Origin: Bdellovibrionaceae bacterium UBA1609
GTDB lineage: Bacteria; Bdellovibrionota; Bdellovibrionia; Bdellovibrionales; UBA1609
Direction of reading: 5' to 3'
NCBI GenBank assembly: GCA_002321895.1
Contig: DCMZ01000005.1
Location: 1-64,000, forward strand
DNA length: 64,000 nt
How positions within the stretch are numbered: position 1 is the stretch's first letter; each line of letters opens with the position of its first letter. The notes below the pieces were generated by a model. It saw only the letters and a program-made list of their open reading frames with translations, ran no database searches and had not been told where the DNA came from. Shown one piece after another: positions 17,131 to 26,138 of the stretch. Both the position numbers and the translations under genes were made by a program.

Positions 17131-18360
17131 TTATATAGCTGCTAGATCATCCTCGAGGGATGGGCGTTCTCTGTAGGAGTCTGGATTTTCCAAGACCTGT
17201 TCAGTGGGAATTTCTAACCAAAATGTGGAACCTTTTGAAACTTCACTTTTCAAGCAGATGGTTCCGCCCATTTCCTGCATCATCTGGCGACTGATTGGCA
17301 TTCCCAAACCTGTTCCTTTTTGGTGATTGGAAACGCTTCCGAGTGTCTCGAACTCATTGAAAACGGCATGTTGTTGTTCTTCTGGGATTCCATGGCCGGT
17401 GTCCTCAACATACAAACGAACTAAATTAAACTCTGGTGAATGTTCCAGTTTTATAAAAATCTGACCATCTTTCCGATTGTATTTAATGGCATTACTAATC
17501 AGATTTCTTATCACTTGTCGGATTCTAATATCATCCACCCAAACTTTTGGCATAATATCCGGAAAATCAGTATGAATTGTTAAATTATTAAGTTGTGCCA
17601 TGTTCTCTTGTTGTTCAATCTCATCCTCAACTATGGGGGTGAGGTTGTGTTGCTGGATGTAATAATCCATGCGGCCGGCTTGAATTTTCGAAAGGTCCAA
17701 AACATCATTTATGAGTTCCAACAAAGCTTTGCCTTGGTCATAAATCATTTGAATGAATTCATCCCTTTCTTCGTCGGTATCATAGAGTTTATTAATCAGA
17801 ACGTCAGTGGTAGCAAGCATGGCTGAAGTGGGAGTGCGAAGTTCGTGGGTGGTCATGGATATAAATTTATCTTTCGCTTTGTCGAGTTCCAGAAGTTGTT
17901 TATTCTGTTGAACCAACGATTCGTAGGCAGCTCTAATTTCTACCTGTTTTGCGGTGACTTCACGTTGAAGTTTCATTTGGATGGTAGTGTCTTGAACCAT
18001 AAGAACCAGGTGCTCCTTGCCGTTGACAATGTCTTTTTTAACACCCAGGTTTCCTATGAATTGATGCCCATTTAATTTTTGAATCATAACTCCTTGATAC
18101 AGACCTTCGTTAGCAAACATATCTGTATTGAGTTGTCGGAAGCCCGACATGACCTCAGTTTTTACAGGTGGAGGTATCATACAATCAACTGTCAGCTTTG
18201 AAAAGTTTTGATCCATGCCCACTTCGAGCAATCTGCAGGCAAGCTTGTTGGCGTAGATGCAATTGTTGTTTTCTATTTCAAAAACGATAAATCCCATCAT
18301 GGCATCATCAGCAATGATTTGGAAAATGGAATCGAGATGGTTGTTGTTGGAGTCGGACAT
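17131..18360 (-). CDS. cytoplasmic PAS-sensor histidine kinase
   Basis: A 409-residue soluble kinase with no membrane segment. A PAS domain occupies about residues 10-130, then a short coiled coil leads to the H box FISMTTHELRTP (His172). The catalytic domain has the N box NLISNAIKYN (Asn290), the G1 box VEDTGHGIP and GTGLGMPISRQ. GGAGGAT, lying in the end of the HDOD gene, serves as ribosome binding site. It is the last gene of the response regulator-HDOD-kinase operon, so it probably phosphorylates the regulator encoded at 19275. The signal is unknown; PAS domains often bind small ligands or haem. Confidence 0.92.
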   Translation of the reverse strand: MSDSNNNHLDSIFQIIADDAMMGFIVFEIENNNCIYANKLACRLLEVGMDQNFSKLTVDCMIPPPVKTEVMSGFRQLNTDMFANEGLYQGVMIQKLNGHQFIGNLGVKKDIVNGKEHLVLMVQDTTIQMKLQREVTAKQVEIRAAYESLVQQNKQLLELDKAKDKFISMTTHELRTPTSAMLATTDVLINKLYDTDEERDEFIQMIYDQGKALLELINDVLDLSKIQAGRMDYYIQQHNLTPIVEDEIEQQENMAQLNNLTIHTDFPDIMPKVWVDDIRIRQVIRNLISNAIKYNRKDGQIFIKLEHSPEFNLVRLYVEDTGHGIPEEQQHAVFNEFETLGSVSNHQKGTGLGMPISRQMMQEMGGTICLKSEVSKGSTFWLEIPTEQVLENPDSYRERPSLEDDLAAI

Positions 18361-18362
18361 AA

Positions 18363-19253
18363 CTAAGATCCTCCAATAATTTTAATAAATTCGTCTGCTC
18401 TGCCAATGGCGGTATTTATCTCGAGTAGTATTTTTTTGTATCCTTCTTTTGCATCGATAGCTAGTCGTTCCAAAACATCCTTAGGCATACCGTACACCTT
18501 TGAATGGCCAGCATCTCCAAACTTAAGGGCGTGCACAAATACATTAGCTAAATAAACTATATCAACGGCTTGATGAAGATCAGCCGAAAGATAGTTTCTT
18601 TTGTCCGGATTCTTTTCATGGTGATAAAGGACAACACTCTGAAGTTGTACGGGAAGTTGCCATTTCTCTGCCAGCAAATGGCCGACGGTAGTATGGCGTT
18701 CAAACTCTAATTTTGTCTCGGCTTCTAGGTAGCTGATACCTTCTGACTTGGCTAAAGAAGAAATAGCTAAAACAGAGGGTGCATCTAAGGTCAGGTAAGC
18801 CACCTTTCCCATATCGTGAATGAGTCCGCAGGTGAACATATCTGACGGTAGGGGATGGTTAGTAGCTTTAGCAATAGTTTCTGAGGCGATGCCAACAGCA
18901 ATACAATGTTTCCAAAAGTCGTTCATATCAAATGGTGCGTCTCCCTCAAACTCAAGGGCATTGAGTATGGATGCGGATAAGACCAGTTGGTTAACAGTGT
19001 CGAAACCTAAATAGCTAATGGCTCTAGAAAGTGAAGTTACACCCCCAGGTATTGCATAATAGGCCGAGTTGGCTAGCTTGAGGACTTTGGTGGTTAAGCT
19101 CACATCGTTGGACATGATTTTTTCAACGTCGGTGGCTGAGCTCATGGGATTATTAATAACATTACTGAGCTCATAGATGACTGTTGGAAGAGTGGGAAAC
19201 TCTTCCAACTTATCAACGATTTCCTGTCGACTGAGTCGCGTAGGTGTGGCCAT
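18363..19253 (-). CDS. HDOD domain signalling protein
   Basis: A 296-residue protein with an HDOD domain from near residue 10 to 210: FPTLPTVIYELSNVI, then SLTTKVLKLANSAYY, the YLGFDTVNQLVLSASI helix and CGLIHDMGKVA. HDOD is related to HD phosphohydrolases. The HD-like HDMGK is present, but not the second HD-GYP pair, so hydrolysis is unlikely. HDOD proteins act in chemotaxis, motility and second-messenger signalling by binding partners. Flanked by the response regulator and the kinase in one operon, with 2-base spacing to the kinase. The C-terminal 80 residues are helical and unknown. Confidence 0.88.
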   Translation of the reverse strand: MATPTRLSRQEIVDKLEEFPTLPTVIYELSNVINNPMSSATDVEKIMSNDVSLTTKVLKLANSAYYAIPGGVTSLSRAISYLGFDTVNQLVLSASILNALEFEGDAPFDMNDFWKHCIAVGIASETIAKATNHPLPSDMFTCGLIHDMGKVAYLTLDAPSVLAISSLAKSEGISYLEAETKLEFERHTTVGHLLAEKWQLPVQLQSVVLYHHEKNPDKRNYLSADLHQAVDIVYLANVFVHALKFGDAGHSKVYGMPKDVLERLAIDAKEGYKKILLEINTAIGRADEFIKIIGGS

Positions 19254-19274
19254 AGTAGAGTGACCCTTTCTGCA

Positions 19275-19685
19275 TTAACTGGCAGCTTTTGGAAATTTCT
19301 TTTCTGGGAAAATTTCTTTCAATTTATTGGTCACTCTTTGGAAGGTAACGGGCTTTAATATATAGCCATTGACGTTGAGGGCTTTTGCTTCAATGATGTA
19401 ATCTCTGTCGGAAACGGCAGTAACTAGGACAAAAGGCATGTCTTTCCATTTGTCGTCTTCACGAACATGCTTTAACAACTGAACACCGTCCATTTGGGGC
19501 ATCATAATATCAGAGATGATGGCAACAAGATCACTAGGAGGATTATCGTTTAAATAGTCCCAGGCTTCCTTGCCGTCTTCGAAACTATCGACGACGTAAT
19601 TTAACTTTTCTAGGAGGTGAACTAAAATTTTCCTGTTCGGTGGAGAATCTTCTACGACTAAGATGCGATCTTTATTTTCGGACAT
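19275..19685 (-). CDS. single-domain response regulator (CheY-like)
   Basis: A 136-residue receiver domain. The start at 19685 has AAGGGG eight bases upstream; an ATG 15 codons earlier adds no structure. The acidic pair is in LVVEDSP (Glu12-Asp13), the phospho-acceptor is Asp59 in SDIMMPQMDG, the switch Thr is in LVTA and the conserved Lys is in ILKPV. There is no output domain, so it must act by binding a partner. It is transcribed first in the operon with the HDOD protein and histidine kinase, which are the likely partner and phosphodonor. Confidence 0.93.
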   Translation of the reverse strand: MSENKDRILVVEDSPPNRKILVHLLEKLNYVVDSFEDGKEAWDYLNDNPPSDLVAIISDIMMPQMDGVQLLKHVREDDKWKDMPFVLVTAVSDRDYIIEAKALNVNGYILKPVTFQRVTNKLKEIFPEKKFPKAAS

Positions 19686-19828
19686 ACTAAAACCCCTTAT
19701 ATCTAAAGCAATTATCGGCATACATTCCACGGCAATTTAATGAAAATCGTAGAATCTAACGTCTAGAAAAGGGATGTATCAAATTGGTATGTCTAAAGTA
19801 TGAGACTATGACTCAAATATCGAACAGG

Positions 19829-20320
19829 TTACTTACTAGTATTCAATTTGGCATTGGCCCGAGCCACTTTTTCTTTTTGAAAGTTTTGAAACTCATCTAG
19901 TTTAGTTTTCAGTGAAGGATCACTAAGGGCGAGGATTCTAACCGCCAATAGCGCTCCATTAGTTGAATTATCTACAGCCATGGCTGCCACAGGAACGCCT
20001 TTAGGCATCTGTACAATGGATAGAAGGGCATCCATTCCATTGAGAGCGGTTATGTTAATCGGAATTCCAATTACAGGTAAACGAGTGTTTGAAGCCACCA
20101 TTCCAGGAAGGTGAGCGGCTCCACCGGCTCCTGCTATAATTACGGAAAAATCATTTTTTTCGGCTTCAGCAGCAAATTGAAGCATTTCATTTGGAGTACG
20201 GTGTGCACTGACCACCTCCACATAGTGTGGAACTTGAAATTCTTTAAGAAGGTCAATGGCCCCTTGCATTTTTGGCAGGTCCGAATCGCTTCCCATAATA
20301 ATAGCTACTTTTTTGCTCAT
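19829..20320 (-). CDS. purE: 5-(carboxyamino)imidazole ribonucleotide mutase
   Basis: A 163-residue class I PurE with the phosphate-binding GSDSDLP at the start, SAHRTPNEM and AGAGGAAHLPGM (substrate loop). It converts N5-CAIR to CAIR in purine synthesis. The ATG at 20320 shares its A with the stop codon of purK (TGATG overlap), and AAGGA lies in the end of purK, so the two are probably translationally coupled. The C-terminal tail is Lys-rich. A TTG one codon earlier is not needed. Confidence 0.96.
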   Translation of the reverse strand: MSKKVAIIMGSDSDLPKMQGAIDLLKEFQVPHYVEVVSAHRTPNEMLQFAAEAEKNDFSVIIAGAGGAAHLPGMVASNTRLPVIGIPINITALNGMDALLSIVQMPKGVPVAAMAVDNSTNGALLAVRILALSDPSLKTKLDEFQNFQKEKVARANAKLNTSK

Positions 20321-21441
20321 CAATGTTGATCCTTAACAATACTTTTTAGTTCTTCTAATGCTTTGTCGGAAGTCTGATCAAGAAGGTTTATGTGGCCCAT
20401 CTTTCGTCCAGGTCGAGATTCCATTTTGTTATACCAATGTAAATGAACATCATCGATCACAATGGGCTTTTGTAATTCGGGTGATTGCCCCAATAAATTG
20501 TGCATGGCAAATCCCGGCGCCAACGTTTTAGGGGAAATTAAGGGCCAGTCGAGGATACACCTTAAATGGGTTTCAAACTGACATACATTCATGGAGTCTT
20601 GGGAGTGGTGAGCTGAATTGTGCACTCGAGGTGCCAATTCATTCACTAACAATGAGCCGCCTTGAGTCTCAAAGAGCTCAAAGGCCATGATGCCGACGTA
20701 CTCTTCCGAATCCAGAAGATTCTTCGATCTTTCAATCATAGAAATAATACTTTTATGTTCAACGGGTCCCTTGACCCATAGGCATCGAGAGTTTTCTTGA
20801 TGAGTTTCCACTAGGGGAAAAGCGATAGCGTTTCCGGAAACATTGCGTGCAATAGAAAAAGCTAACTCTCTCTTAAAAGGAATAAATGTTTCCGCAATAA
20901 AGCCAGCTTTATTCTCTTTCAGCGGTCCTTTTTCGAATTTTTTAAAATCTTTCTCATTCTGCAGTATGTGAGTGCCGTACCCATCATATCCAAAAAGCCG
21001 TGCTTTTAGAACCAACGGAAGCCCCAGTTCTTTCGAAGCCATTTGAAGAGTTTTGCTATCGGAGACTTTCATATAATTGGAAGAGGGTATGGACTTCTTC
21101 GATAGGATTTTCTTTTGGCTTTGTCGGTCTCGAATTTTCCCGATCGTATCTAAGTTTGGGTGAATCTGGATATTGGTGCCTTCAGTGGCGGTCCTCACCA
21201 ATTCAGGATCAATGAACTCACTCTCAAAGGTGATTACGTCTACATGTTTAGCTATACGCTCTAGAGCCTCTTTATTATTGGGATCACCTTTGTGCCAGTA
21301 TCGCGTGACCTGGGCGCCGGGATCGTTTTCGCTGGGGCAGAGTATATGAGGCTCCACTCCCAAGCGATGGGCTTGTAAGGCCAGCATTTGCGACAGCTGA
21401 CCGCCGCCAAGTATTCCAATTTTTTTACGTGTAATGGGCAT
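20320..21441 (-). CDS. purK: 5-(carboxyamino)imidazole ribonucleotide synthase
   Basis: A 373-residue ATP-grasp enzyme. The dinucleotide-like GILGGGQLSQM opens the protein. KARLFGYDGYGT and the ATP-grasp region with FELFE and NELAPRVHNSAHHSQD (metal and phosphate ligands) are present. It makes N5-CAIR from AIR, bicarbonate and ATP and hands it to PurE. The ATG at 21441 gives the usual family N-terminus but has no ribosome binding site. A TTG at 21477, with AGGTAAG before it, would add 12 residues, so the start is uncertain. Divergent from the dus gene at 21501. Confidence 0.94.
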   Translation of the reverse strand: MPITRKKIGILGGGQLSQMLALQAHRLGVEPHILCPSENDPGAQVTRYWHKGDPNNKEALERIAKHVDVITFESEFIDPELVRTATEGTNIQIHPNLDTIGKIRDRQSQKKILSKKSIPSSNYMKVSDSKTLQMASKELGLPLVLKARLFGYDGYGTHILQNEKDFKKFEKGPLKENKAGFIAETFIPFKRELAFSIARNVSGNAIAFPLVETHQENSRCLWVKGPVEHKSIISMIERSKNLLDSEEYVGIMAFELFETQGGSLLVNELAPRVHNSAHHSQDSMNVCQFETHLRCILDWPLISPKTLAPGFAMHNLLGQSPELQKPIVIDDVHLHWYNKMESRPGRKMGHINLLDQTSDKALEELKSIVKDQH

Positions 21442-21500
21442 ATATGAATTTTTGACATAAAAAACATGACGGGGCAACTGAACTTACCTATACCTTTTGA

Positions 21501-22559
21501 ATGCAAACAATGCCTGGGCTAGGTCGCCCCCTTTTAACTGAATATGTGAACTTTCCTGTGACATTAGCTCCCATGGTGGGGCTGAGCCATGTAGGGCTGC
21601 GTTCAGTGGTGCGTAGATATTTACCCAAGGGAGCTAATACGTTTTGGCCAACGGAAATGCTGAATTCCCGAAGAATTCCCCATGAAAATTTAGGTGGTAC
21701 TCCAGAGACCTATCGCCTTGATGAAGAAATGGATCTCGTTCCTCAGATTTTAGGAAATGAACACCGACCCATTAAAGAAACACTACAGAAAATGCATGAA
21801 TGGGGTGTTTTGGGAGTGGATATAAATATGGGTTGTCCTGTCAAAAAGGCGCTTAAACATAACTATGGTGTAGCGCTGATGGGAGATAAGCAGTATGCCG
21901 CAGATGTGGTAGGCATGGCGAGAGAGGCCACACACCTTCCACTTTCAGTAAAACTCAGAGCCGTAGATCCCATCGAAATTGAGCCCCTGGTGGAATTTGT
22001 AAAGCCATTGGTCGATGCAGGTGCCGATTGGATTTGCCTTCATCCTCGAACCGCAGCGCAAAAGCGCAGAGGTAAAGCGAATTGGTCGCAAATTCGTCAA
22101 TTGCGCGAAAGTATCAGTGTGCCCATTATTGGAAATGGAGATGTACAATGTCTTGAAGATCTCAATGAGATATTTAAGTCCACCCATTGCGATATGGTTA
22201 TGGTGGGTAGAGGTTTGGCCGCACGACCATGGCTTCTTTGGCAGTGGGCCGAGCAGTTTGGTTGGGAGCCACCACCGGAACGCAGCGGGAAAGCACCGAG
22301 TACTCCTCTTGAAGAGGGTGCGGAATATGGCAAATGCGCAAAAGCCTTAGTGAGTGTTCTGGAGGCGCGTTTCAAAGAATCTCTGGGTGTACGTCGATTT
22401 AAATTTCATGTAAGGATGACTCATATGTGGCTCACCTATGGGCATGCCTTTCATGCCAAAGTCCTTTCGGCAAACAGCTATCAGGAACTGCATGCCGTAA
22501 TTGATGATTTTTTCAGTCGTCCGCAAACTATGGTTCAGCGCACGCAGCTTAGAATTTAA
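21501..22559 (+). CDS. tRNA-dihydrouridine synthase family protein
   Basis: A 352-residue flavoprotein of the Dus family. APMVGLSHVGLRSVV is the N-terminal FMN-binding strand. The catalytic-Cys loop reads NMGCPVKKA, SVKLRA and LHPRTAAQKRRGKANW bind substrate, and GNGDV and MVGRGLAARPW are the phosphate-binding C-terminal barrel motifs. It reduces uridine in the D-loop of tRNA using NADPH and FMN. The subfamily is not clear from sequence alone; it is not the DusC type found at 26128. The start lacks a clear ribosome binding site. Divergent from purK with 59 bases between starts. Confidence 0.9.
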   Translation: MQTMPGLGRPLLTEYVNFPVTLAPMVGLSHVGLRSVVRRYLPKGANTFWPTEMLNSRRIPHENLGGTPETYRLDEEMDLVPQILGNEHRPIKETLQKMHEWGVLGVDINMGCPVKKALKHNYGVALMGDKQYAADVVGMAREATHLPLSVKLRAVDPIEIEPLVEFVKPLVDAGADWICLHPRTAAQKRRGKANWSQIRQLRESISVPIIGNGDVQCLEDLNEIFKSTHCDMVMVGRGLAARPWLLWQWAEQFGWEPPPERSGKAPSTPLEEGAEYGKCAKALVSVLEARFKESLGVRRFKFHVRMTHMWLTYGHAFHAKVLSANSYQELHAVIDDFFSRPQTMVQRTQLRI

Positions 22560-22588
22560 GAAACTCCACTAGAGGAAACGTTTTAACG

Positions 22589-23146
22589 CTACTTAGTGTG
22601 AAGCGTGGGCACCAGTGCCAGGGCAATGGCTGTTTTGATAAAGGCACTGGGAAGAAAGGGTAGAAGGCCAGAGGCAATGGCGGTCTCCCATCCTACAAAC
22701 AGGCTTAACCAGCTCACTCCCATTGCAAACAGGAAGGCTTGCCCTAGAACCAGTGCTAGAAGTTTTAATCCCCAATGATTCCAATCCAGTGTCTTAACTA
22801 AAAAACTGATGGTCAGTGCGGCGAAGAAAAAGCCAAATAGAAAACCACCAGTGGGGCCTGCTAGATGAGCTAAGCCAAAGCTGCCTCCACTCCAGATGGG
22901 TGCTCCAATTGCTCCGAGGAAAATATAGCTGGCTACTGTAATCAAAGCTTCCCGAGGGTTTAACTTTAAGCCAATCAGCATGATTACAAGAGTTTGAAAG
23001 GTGAAAGGGACAAGTCCAAAAGGCAATTTGACTTCGGCGTATGCGGAGACACTAAGAGCAATCAGTCCTATGGCCATCTGATCCCAGCGAATCTGTTGCC
23101 ATTCCAAAACATTAGAACTTATGCGGTAGGGGTTCTTCACCAACAT
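22589..23146 (-). CDS. bioY: biotin transporter BioY
   Basis: A 185-residue integral membrane protein. The start at 23146 has AAGGAG five bases upstream; an earlier in-frame start 14 codons up is less likely. It has about six hydrophobic segments and the BioY signature region GAIGAPIWSGGSFGLAHLAGPTGGFLFGF, where biotin binds. BioY is the substrate-binding (S) component of an ECF transporter. No A or T component genes are nearby, so it must use a shared module or work alone. Upstream lie the terminator-like hairpin of grx and the inverted repeat AACACCCT (23184) / AGGGTGTT (23236). Confidence 0.93.
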   Translation of the reverse strand: MLVKNPYRISSNVLEWQQIRWDQMAIGLIALSVSAYAEVKLPFGLVPFTFQTLVIMLIGLKLNPREALITVASYIFLGAIGAPIWSGGSFGLAHLAGPTGGFLFGFFFAALTISFLVKTLDWNHWGLKLLALVLGQAFLFAMGVSWLSLFVGWETAIASGLLPFLPSAFIKTAIALALVPTLHTK

Positions 23147-23206
23147 GTTGTCTCCTTGGGTGTAAAAACAGTGTGTGTATTTTAACACCCTGACCAGTGG
23201 GTAGGA

Positions 23207-23239
23207 GAAAAAATAAACCCCTAAGAAAAAATTTTAGGG
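23207..23239 (-). terminator. weak intrinsic terminator after the glutaredoxin gene
   Basis: Read on the minus strand, CCCTAA / TTAGGG (arms at 23234-23239 and 23219-23224) with a 9-base loop is followed by GTTTATTTTTTC. Stem of six pairs, so moderate strength. Confidence 0.5.
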
Positions 23240-23273
23240 TGTTGTAAATTAAGATCTTATTGTGTGAGATCGG

Positions 23274-23531
23274 TCAGCTGTTACCCAACATTTTATCCAG
23301 ATTCCCAGATGATTCAAGAGCAGCAAGATCATCGTAGCCGCCTATAAATTCCTCATTTATAAAAATCTGCGGAACCGTGCGGTGTCCAGTCTTTTGCCTT
23401 AGAGCGCTGAGCTCAGAGTTTTTACCGTCCAAAATTATTTTCTCGTAGGACACATTTTTGTCGTCTAATAGTGAGCATGCTCTAAGACAATAAGGGCAAG
23501 AGGTCCAGATATAAACTTTAACTTGAGCCAT
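23274..23531 (-). CDS. grxC: glutaredoxin (GrxC-like)
   Basis: An 85-residue thioredoxin-fold redoxin with the dithiol active site CPYC (residues 12-15) and the conserved TVPQIFINEEFIGGYDDL glutathione-binding segment. It reduces disulfides and mixed glutathione disulfides in the cytoplasm. AGGA lies six bases before the ATG. It follows the amino-acid permease gene by eight bases on the same strand, so the two are probably co-transcribed. Length is normal for the class I family. Confidence 0.94.
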   Translation of the reverse strand: MAQVKVYIWTSCPYCLRACSLLDDKNVSYEKIILDGKNSELSALRQKTGHRTVPQIFINEEFIGGYDDLAALESSGNLDKMLGNS

Positions 23532-23539
23532 CGGATTTC

Positions 23540-25387
23540 CTAAATCGCAAGAGTTTCCACATTAACTTCTAATTCTTCTTCTATCTTTCGTGCTAATTTG
23601 TCTGCAGCAAAGGCATCTCGACCTGTTCCGAAATAGACAGTTTCAAAATCAACAACCTTTTTCATGGTCTGTAAGCCTTCACTTAAATTACCTGGGAGAA
23701 TCTTAACTGTGAGAATGAAATCTCTTCGATAAATGGGGGCAATCTGTTGGGAGACCACCCGTTGTAATAGCTCACAGAAAAATCCTTCTGGATCTTTACC
23801 TTCCTCTGCATGGAAAATTATGAGTTCAAAAGGATGTTCAGTTTTTTTCAAGATATGTTGAATGGTGGAATTTATTAAGCGTCGAGCATTGTTACCGCCA
23901 GCAGCTAAAATGTGATGGGGCAAATCGGGTGGCAATTCGGATGCGTTCGCATATTTACCAATTCCTAAACGCAAGTCGGTTCTCATCTCCAAACGTTGTT
24001 CAAGAACGCCCCATCGATAATAAGCCATTAGCATTAAGGTGCCGGAAAGTAAGACGGTTAACATCAGAAGAGCATCTTCTTGGGCGTGAGTGAGTAAGGC
24101 AAAGGTGGCCATGGCCAAGACAAGGCCTGAGAACAGCGGGACGACGGGAATCACACGTCCACGAATTCTGAATAATTTGTTACTTAAATATTCAACAGGG
24201 GTGTCTCTCCGCATGGTGCGATTACGCATCAAAACCACGCCGATACAGAAACTCACCATGACTCCTAAGAAGGCGATCTCATAAACTTTGGCTGCGATCT
24301 CAACTTCACCGGCAACTGTTGCTGACATAAATGCAGCAATAAACATGAATGGTAGAGCAATGAGAGGATACCCTTGGATAGAGGGATATCGGTGAGCGAG
24401 TCGTTTTAAAAGAAATTGAGGCAAGTTTCCCTGCTTGGCCATGGTGGTCGCCAAGCCAATAAAGCCAACAAAAGCCGTGTTGGTAGCAGCAAAAAGAGTG
24501 AGAGTCGCATCGATAACAATAACAGTGAGTAGGAATTTTCCACCTAACATGCTGGCCAACTGAGAAAGTAGTGTGTCCAGATTACTTTCCACTTGCTCCG
24601 TTGTTAAAAGAGCTAAACATAGAAATGAAATGGCTGGAGCCGTCAAAGATACCAGAGTAACAACTGTTTTATAGAGTCGTCTTACGGTTTTTAGCGTGGG
24701 TTGCTCCAACTCCTCCACAATTTGTGCGGCGGATTCAAATCCGGTGATTCCTAAAAATGCAGCTGCAAATCCATACATCACGGTGGCAAAAGTGAGCTCA
24801 CCATTAGGTTTAATATTTTGCATCTTCGTGAAGTCGATGGCATCGAAATTTATAAATAAGAAACTGAATCCCCAAATGGCAATAATGAGAAGTAGCCCAA
24901 AGTGTAATCCTGCAATAAGGGTTACGAGTTTGGCAGGCTCTTCAATGCCCTTGGTGTTAAGAAGACCAAATAGAACGATGGGGATAAAAGATAAAAAGAC
25001 CACCGCTGAGCTAGATAGACCACCTTCGAATAACGAGGATAGATAATAGCCCCCGGAGAGCGAACTCACTGCGGCCGTTGCGAGATAGCTTACAATAGTC
25101 AAAGCTCCGGCTAATACAGCAGCCCTTCGCCCCATACTTCGAAGGATCATTGAATAAGCACCACCATTGTACGGGCTTAAGGCAAGTCCCTCTTCATAGG
25201 TGCGTTTAAAGGCCCACATCATTAAACATGTAGTGAGTACAAACACGGGGGCTAAATAACCAACGATAGGGAAGAGAATACCGGTTCCATAGAAAATGGA
25301 TGTCCCAATATCTGCTCCAACGATTCCTGCGGCAACAACCCAGTTTAGACTGGTGGATTTCTGAGCGGATTCCAAATTTTTCTCCAA
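23540..25387 (-). CDS. APC-superfamily amino-acid permease with C-terminal soluble domain
   Basis: A 615-residue protein. The first 440 residues hold about twelve hydrophobic helices, including the GADIGTSIFYGTG stretch near the start that is typical of APC transporters and the GFESAAQIVEE motif in the middle. The last 170 residues are soluble and may be a UspA-like or regulatory domain (HILAAGGNNARRLINSTIQHIL). The start is a TTG, with AAGGAGG 13 bases upstream, a long spacing; no better in-frame start is visible. Substrate unknown. It is the first gene of a pair with glutaredoxin. Confidence 0.85.
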   Translation of the reverse strand: MEKNLESAQKSTSLNWVVAAGIVGADIGTSIFYGTGILFPIVGYLAPVFVLTTCLMMWAFKRTYEEGLALSPYNGGAYSMILRSMGRRAAVLAGALTIVSYLATAAVSSLSGGYYLSSLFEGGLSSSAVVFLSFIPIVLFGLLNTKGIEEPAKLVTLIAGLHFGLLLIIAIWGFSFLFINFDAIDFTKMQNIKPNGELTFATVMYGFAAAFLGITGFESAAQIVEELEQPTLKTVRRLYKTVVTLVSLTAPAISFLCLALLTTEQVESNLDTLLSQLASMLGGKFLLTVIVIDATLTLFAATNTAFVGFIGLATTMAKQGNLPQFLLKRLAHRYPSIQGYPLIALPFMFIAAFMSATVAGEVEIAAKVYEIAFLGVMVSFCIGVVLMRNRTMRRDTPVEYLSNKLFRIRGRVIPVVPLFSGLVLAMATFALLTHAQEDALLMLTVLLSGTLMLMAYYRWGVLEQRLEMRTDLRLGIGKYANASELPPDLPHHILAAGGNNARRLINSTIQHILKKTEHPFELIIFHAEEGKDPEGFFCELLQRVVSQQIAPIYRRDFILTVKILPGNLSEGLQTMKKVVDFETVYFGTGRDAFAADKLARKIEEELEVNVETLAI

Positions 25388-25442
25388 TTTTTCACAGTAT
25401 CCTCCTTGAGTTTACAGCTGGCAAGAAATACGCGGAATAACC

Positions 25443-26138
25443 ATGACAGAGAATCTCTGGTGTGTAAAAAATGTGCTCATGATTTCATGTCCATTGTGTC
25501 TTACAGCAAAAACCACCGAATTTTGTGCCACTGAAATGAAATATTTTGGTCAAATGCAGAATCGGGCCTATTTTTTGTGCCCACAATGTGAATTGAGGTT
25601 TCTAGAACCATCAATGCGAATGTCGCCCCATGACGAGAAATTCCGATATGACAGTCATAAAAATGGTGAAATCAATGAGAACTATTTGGATTTTTTGAGG
25701 CCTGTTATGAGGGTTTCTGGAGACTTTTTGGGTTTAGATGCGCCTCTTCAAGTACTGGATTATGGATGCGGAGAAGGACGTCCCTTTCAAATTCTGTTTC
25801 CACATCACTGGGAAACCTCCCATTACGATCCGTTCTATTTTCCGGAATCATCGCTACTTGAACGAAAGTATGATTGGATCACTTGCACCGAAGTGGTGGA
25901 GCACTTCTATCATCCAGCTAGGGATTGGAAGACATTAGTGGGTCTTCTTAAGCCCGGAGGCCTGCTATCTGTAATGACAGGTCTGTACAATGATTCCATT
26001 CATTTTTCCGATTGGTGGTATATTAAAGATCCCACACATGTGTGTTTCTATAGCCTACAAACCATGCAGTGGATTGCGGATCGCTACCAGCTGGAGATGA
26101 TTTACAATAAGAACAACATCGTTCTTTTTAGAACGTAA
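25443..26138 (+). CDS. class I SAM-dependent methyltransferase with N-terminal zinc ribbon
   Basis: A 231-residue protein. Two CxxC pairs, CPLC and CPQC (about residues 16-19 and 49-52), form a likely zinc ribbon. A Rossmann-type methyltransferase follows, with motif I LDYGCGEGRP (near 102), motif II acidic YDP, and the TCTEVVEHF and LLKPGGLLSV blocks. The substrate is unknown. The start at 25443 is chosen by the open frame; a second ATG at 25479 lies just before the zinc ribbon. Its 3' end overlaps the convergent dusC gene by 11 bases. Confidence 0.83.
   Translation: MTENLWCVKNVLMISCPLCLTAKTTEFCATEMKYFGQMQNRAYFLCPQCELRFLEPSMRMSPHDEKFRYDSHKNGEINENYLDFLRPVMRVSGDFLGLDAPLQVLDYGCGEGRPFQILFPHHWETSHYDPFYFPESSLLERKYDWITCTEVVEHFYHPARDWKTLVGLLKPGGLLSVMTGLYNDSIHFSDWWYIKDPTHVCFYSLQTMQWIADRYQLEMIYNKNNIVLFRT

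Noticed and set aside
23184..23243. AACACCCT/AGGGTGTT inverted repeat before bioY as a biotin operator
   Set aside because: It does not match BirA or BioR consensus sites, and the arms are 44 bases apart and overlap a terminator-like hairpin.
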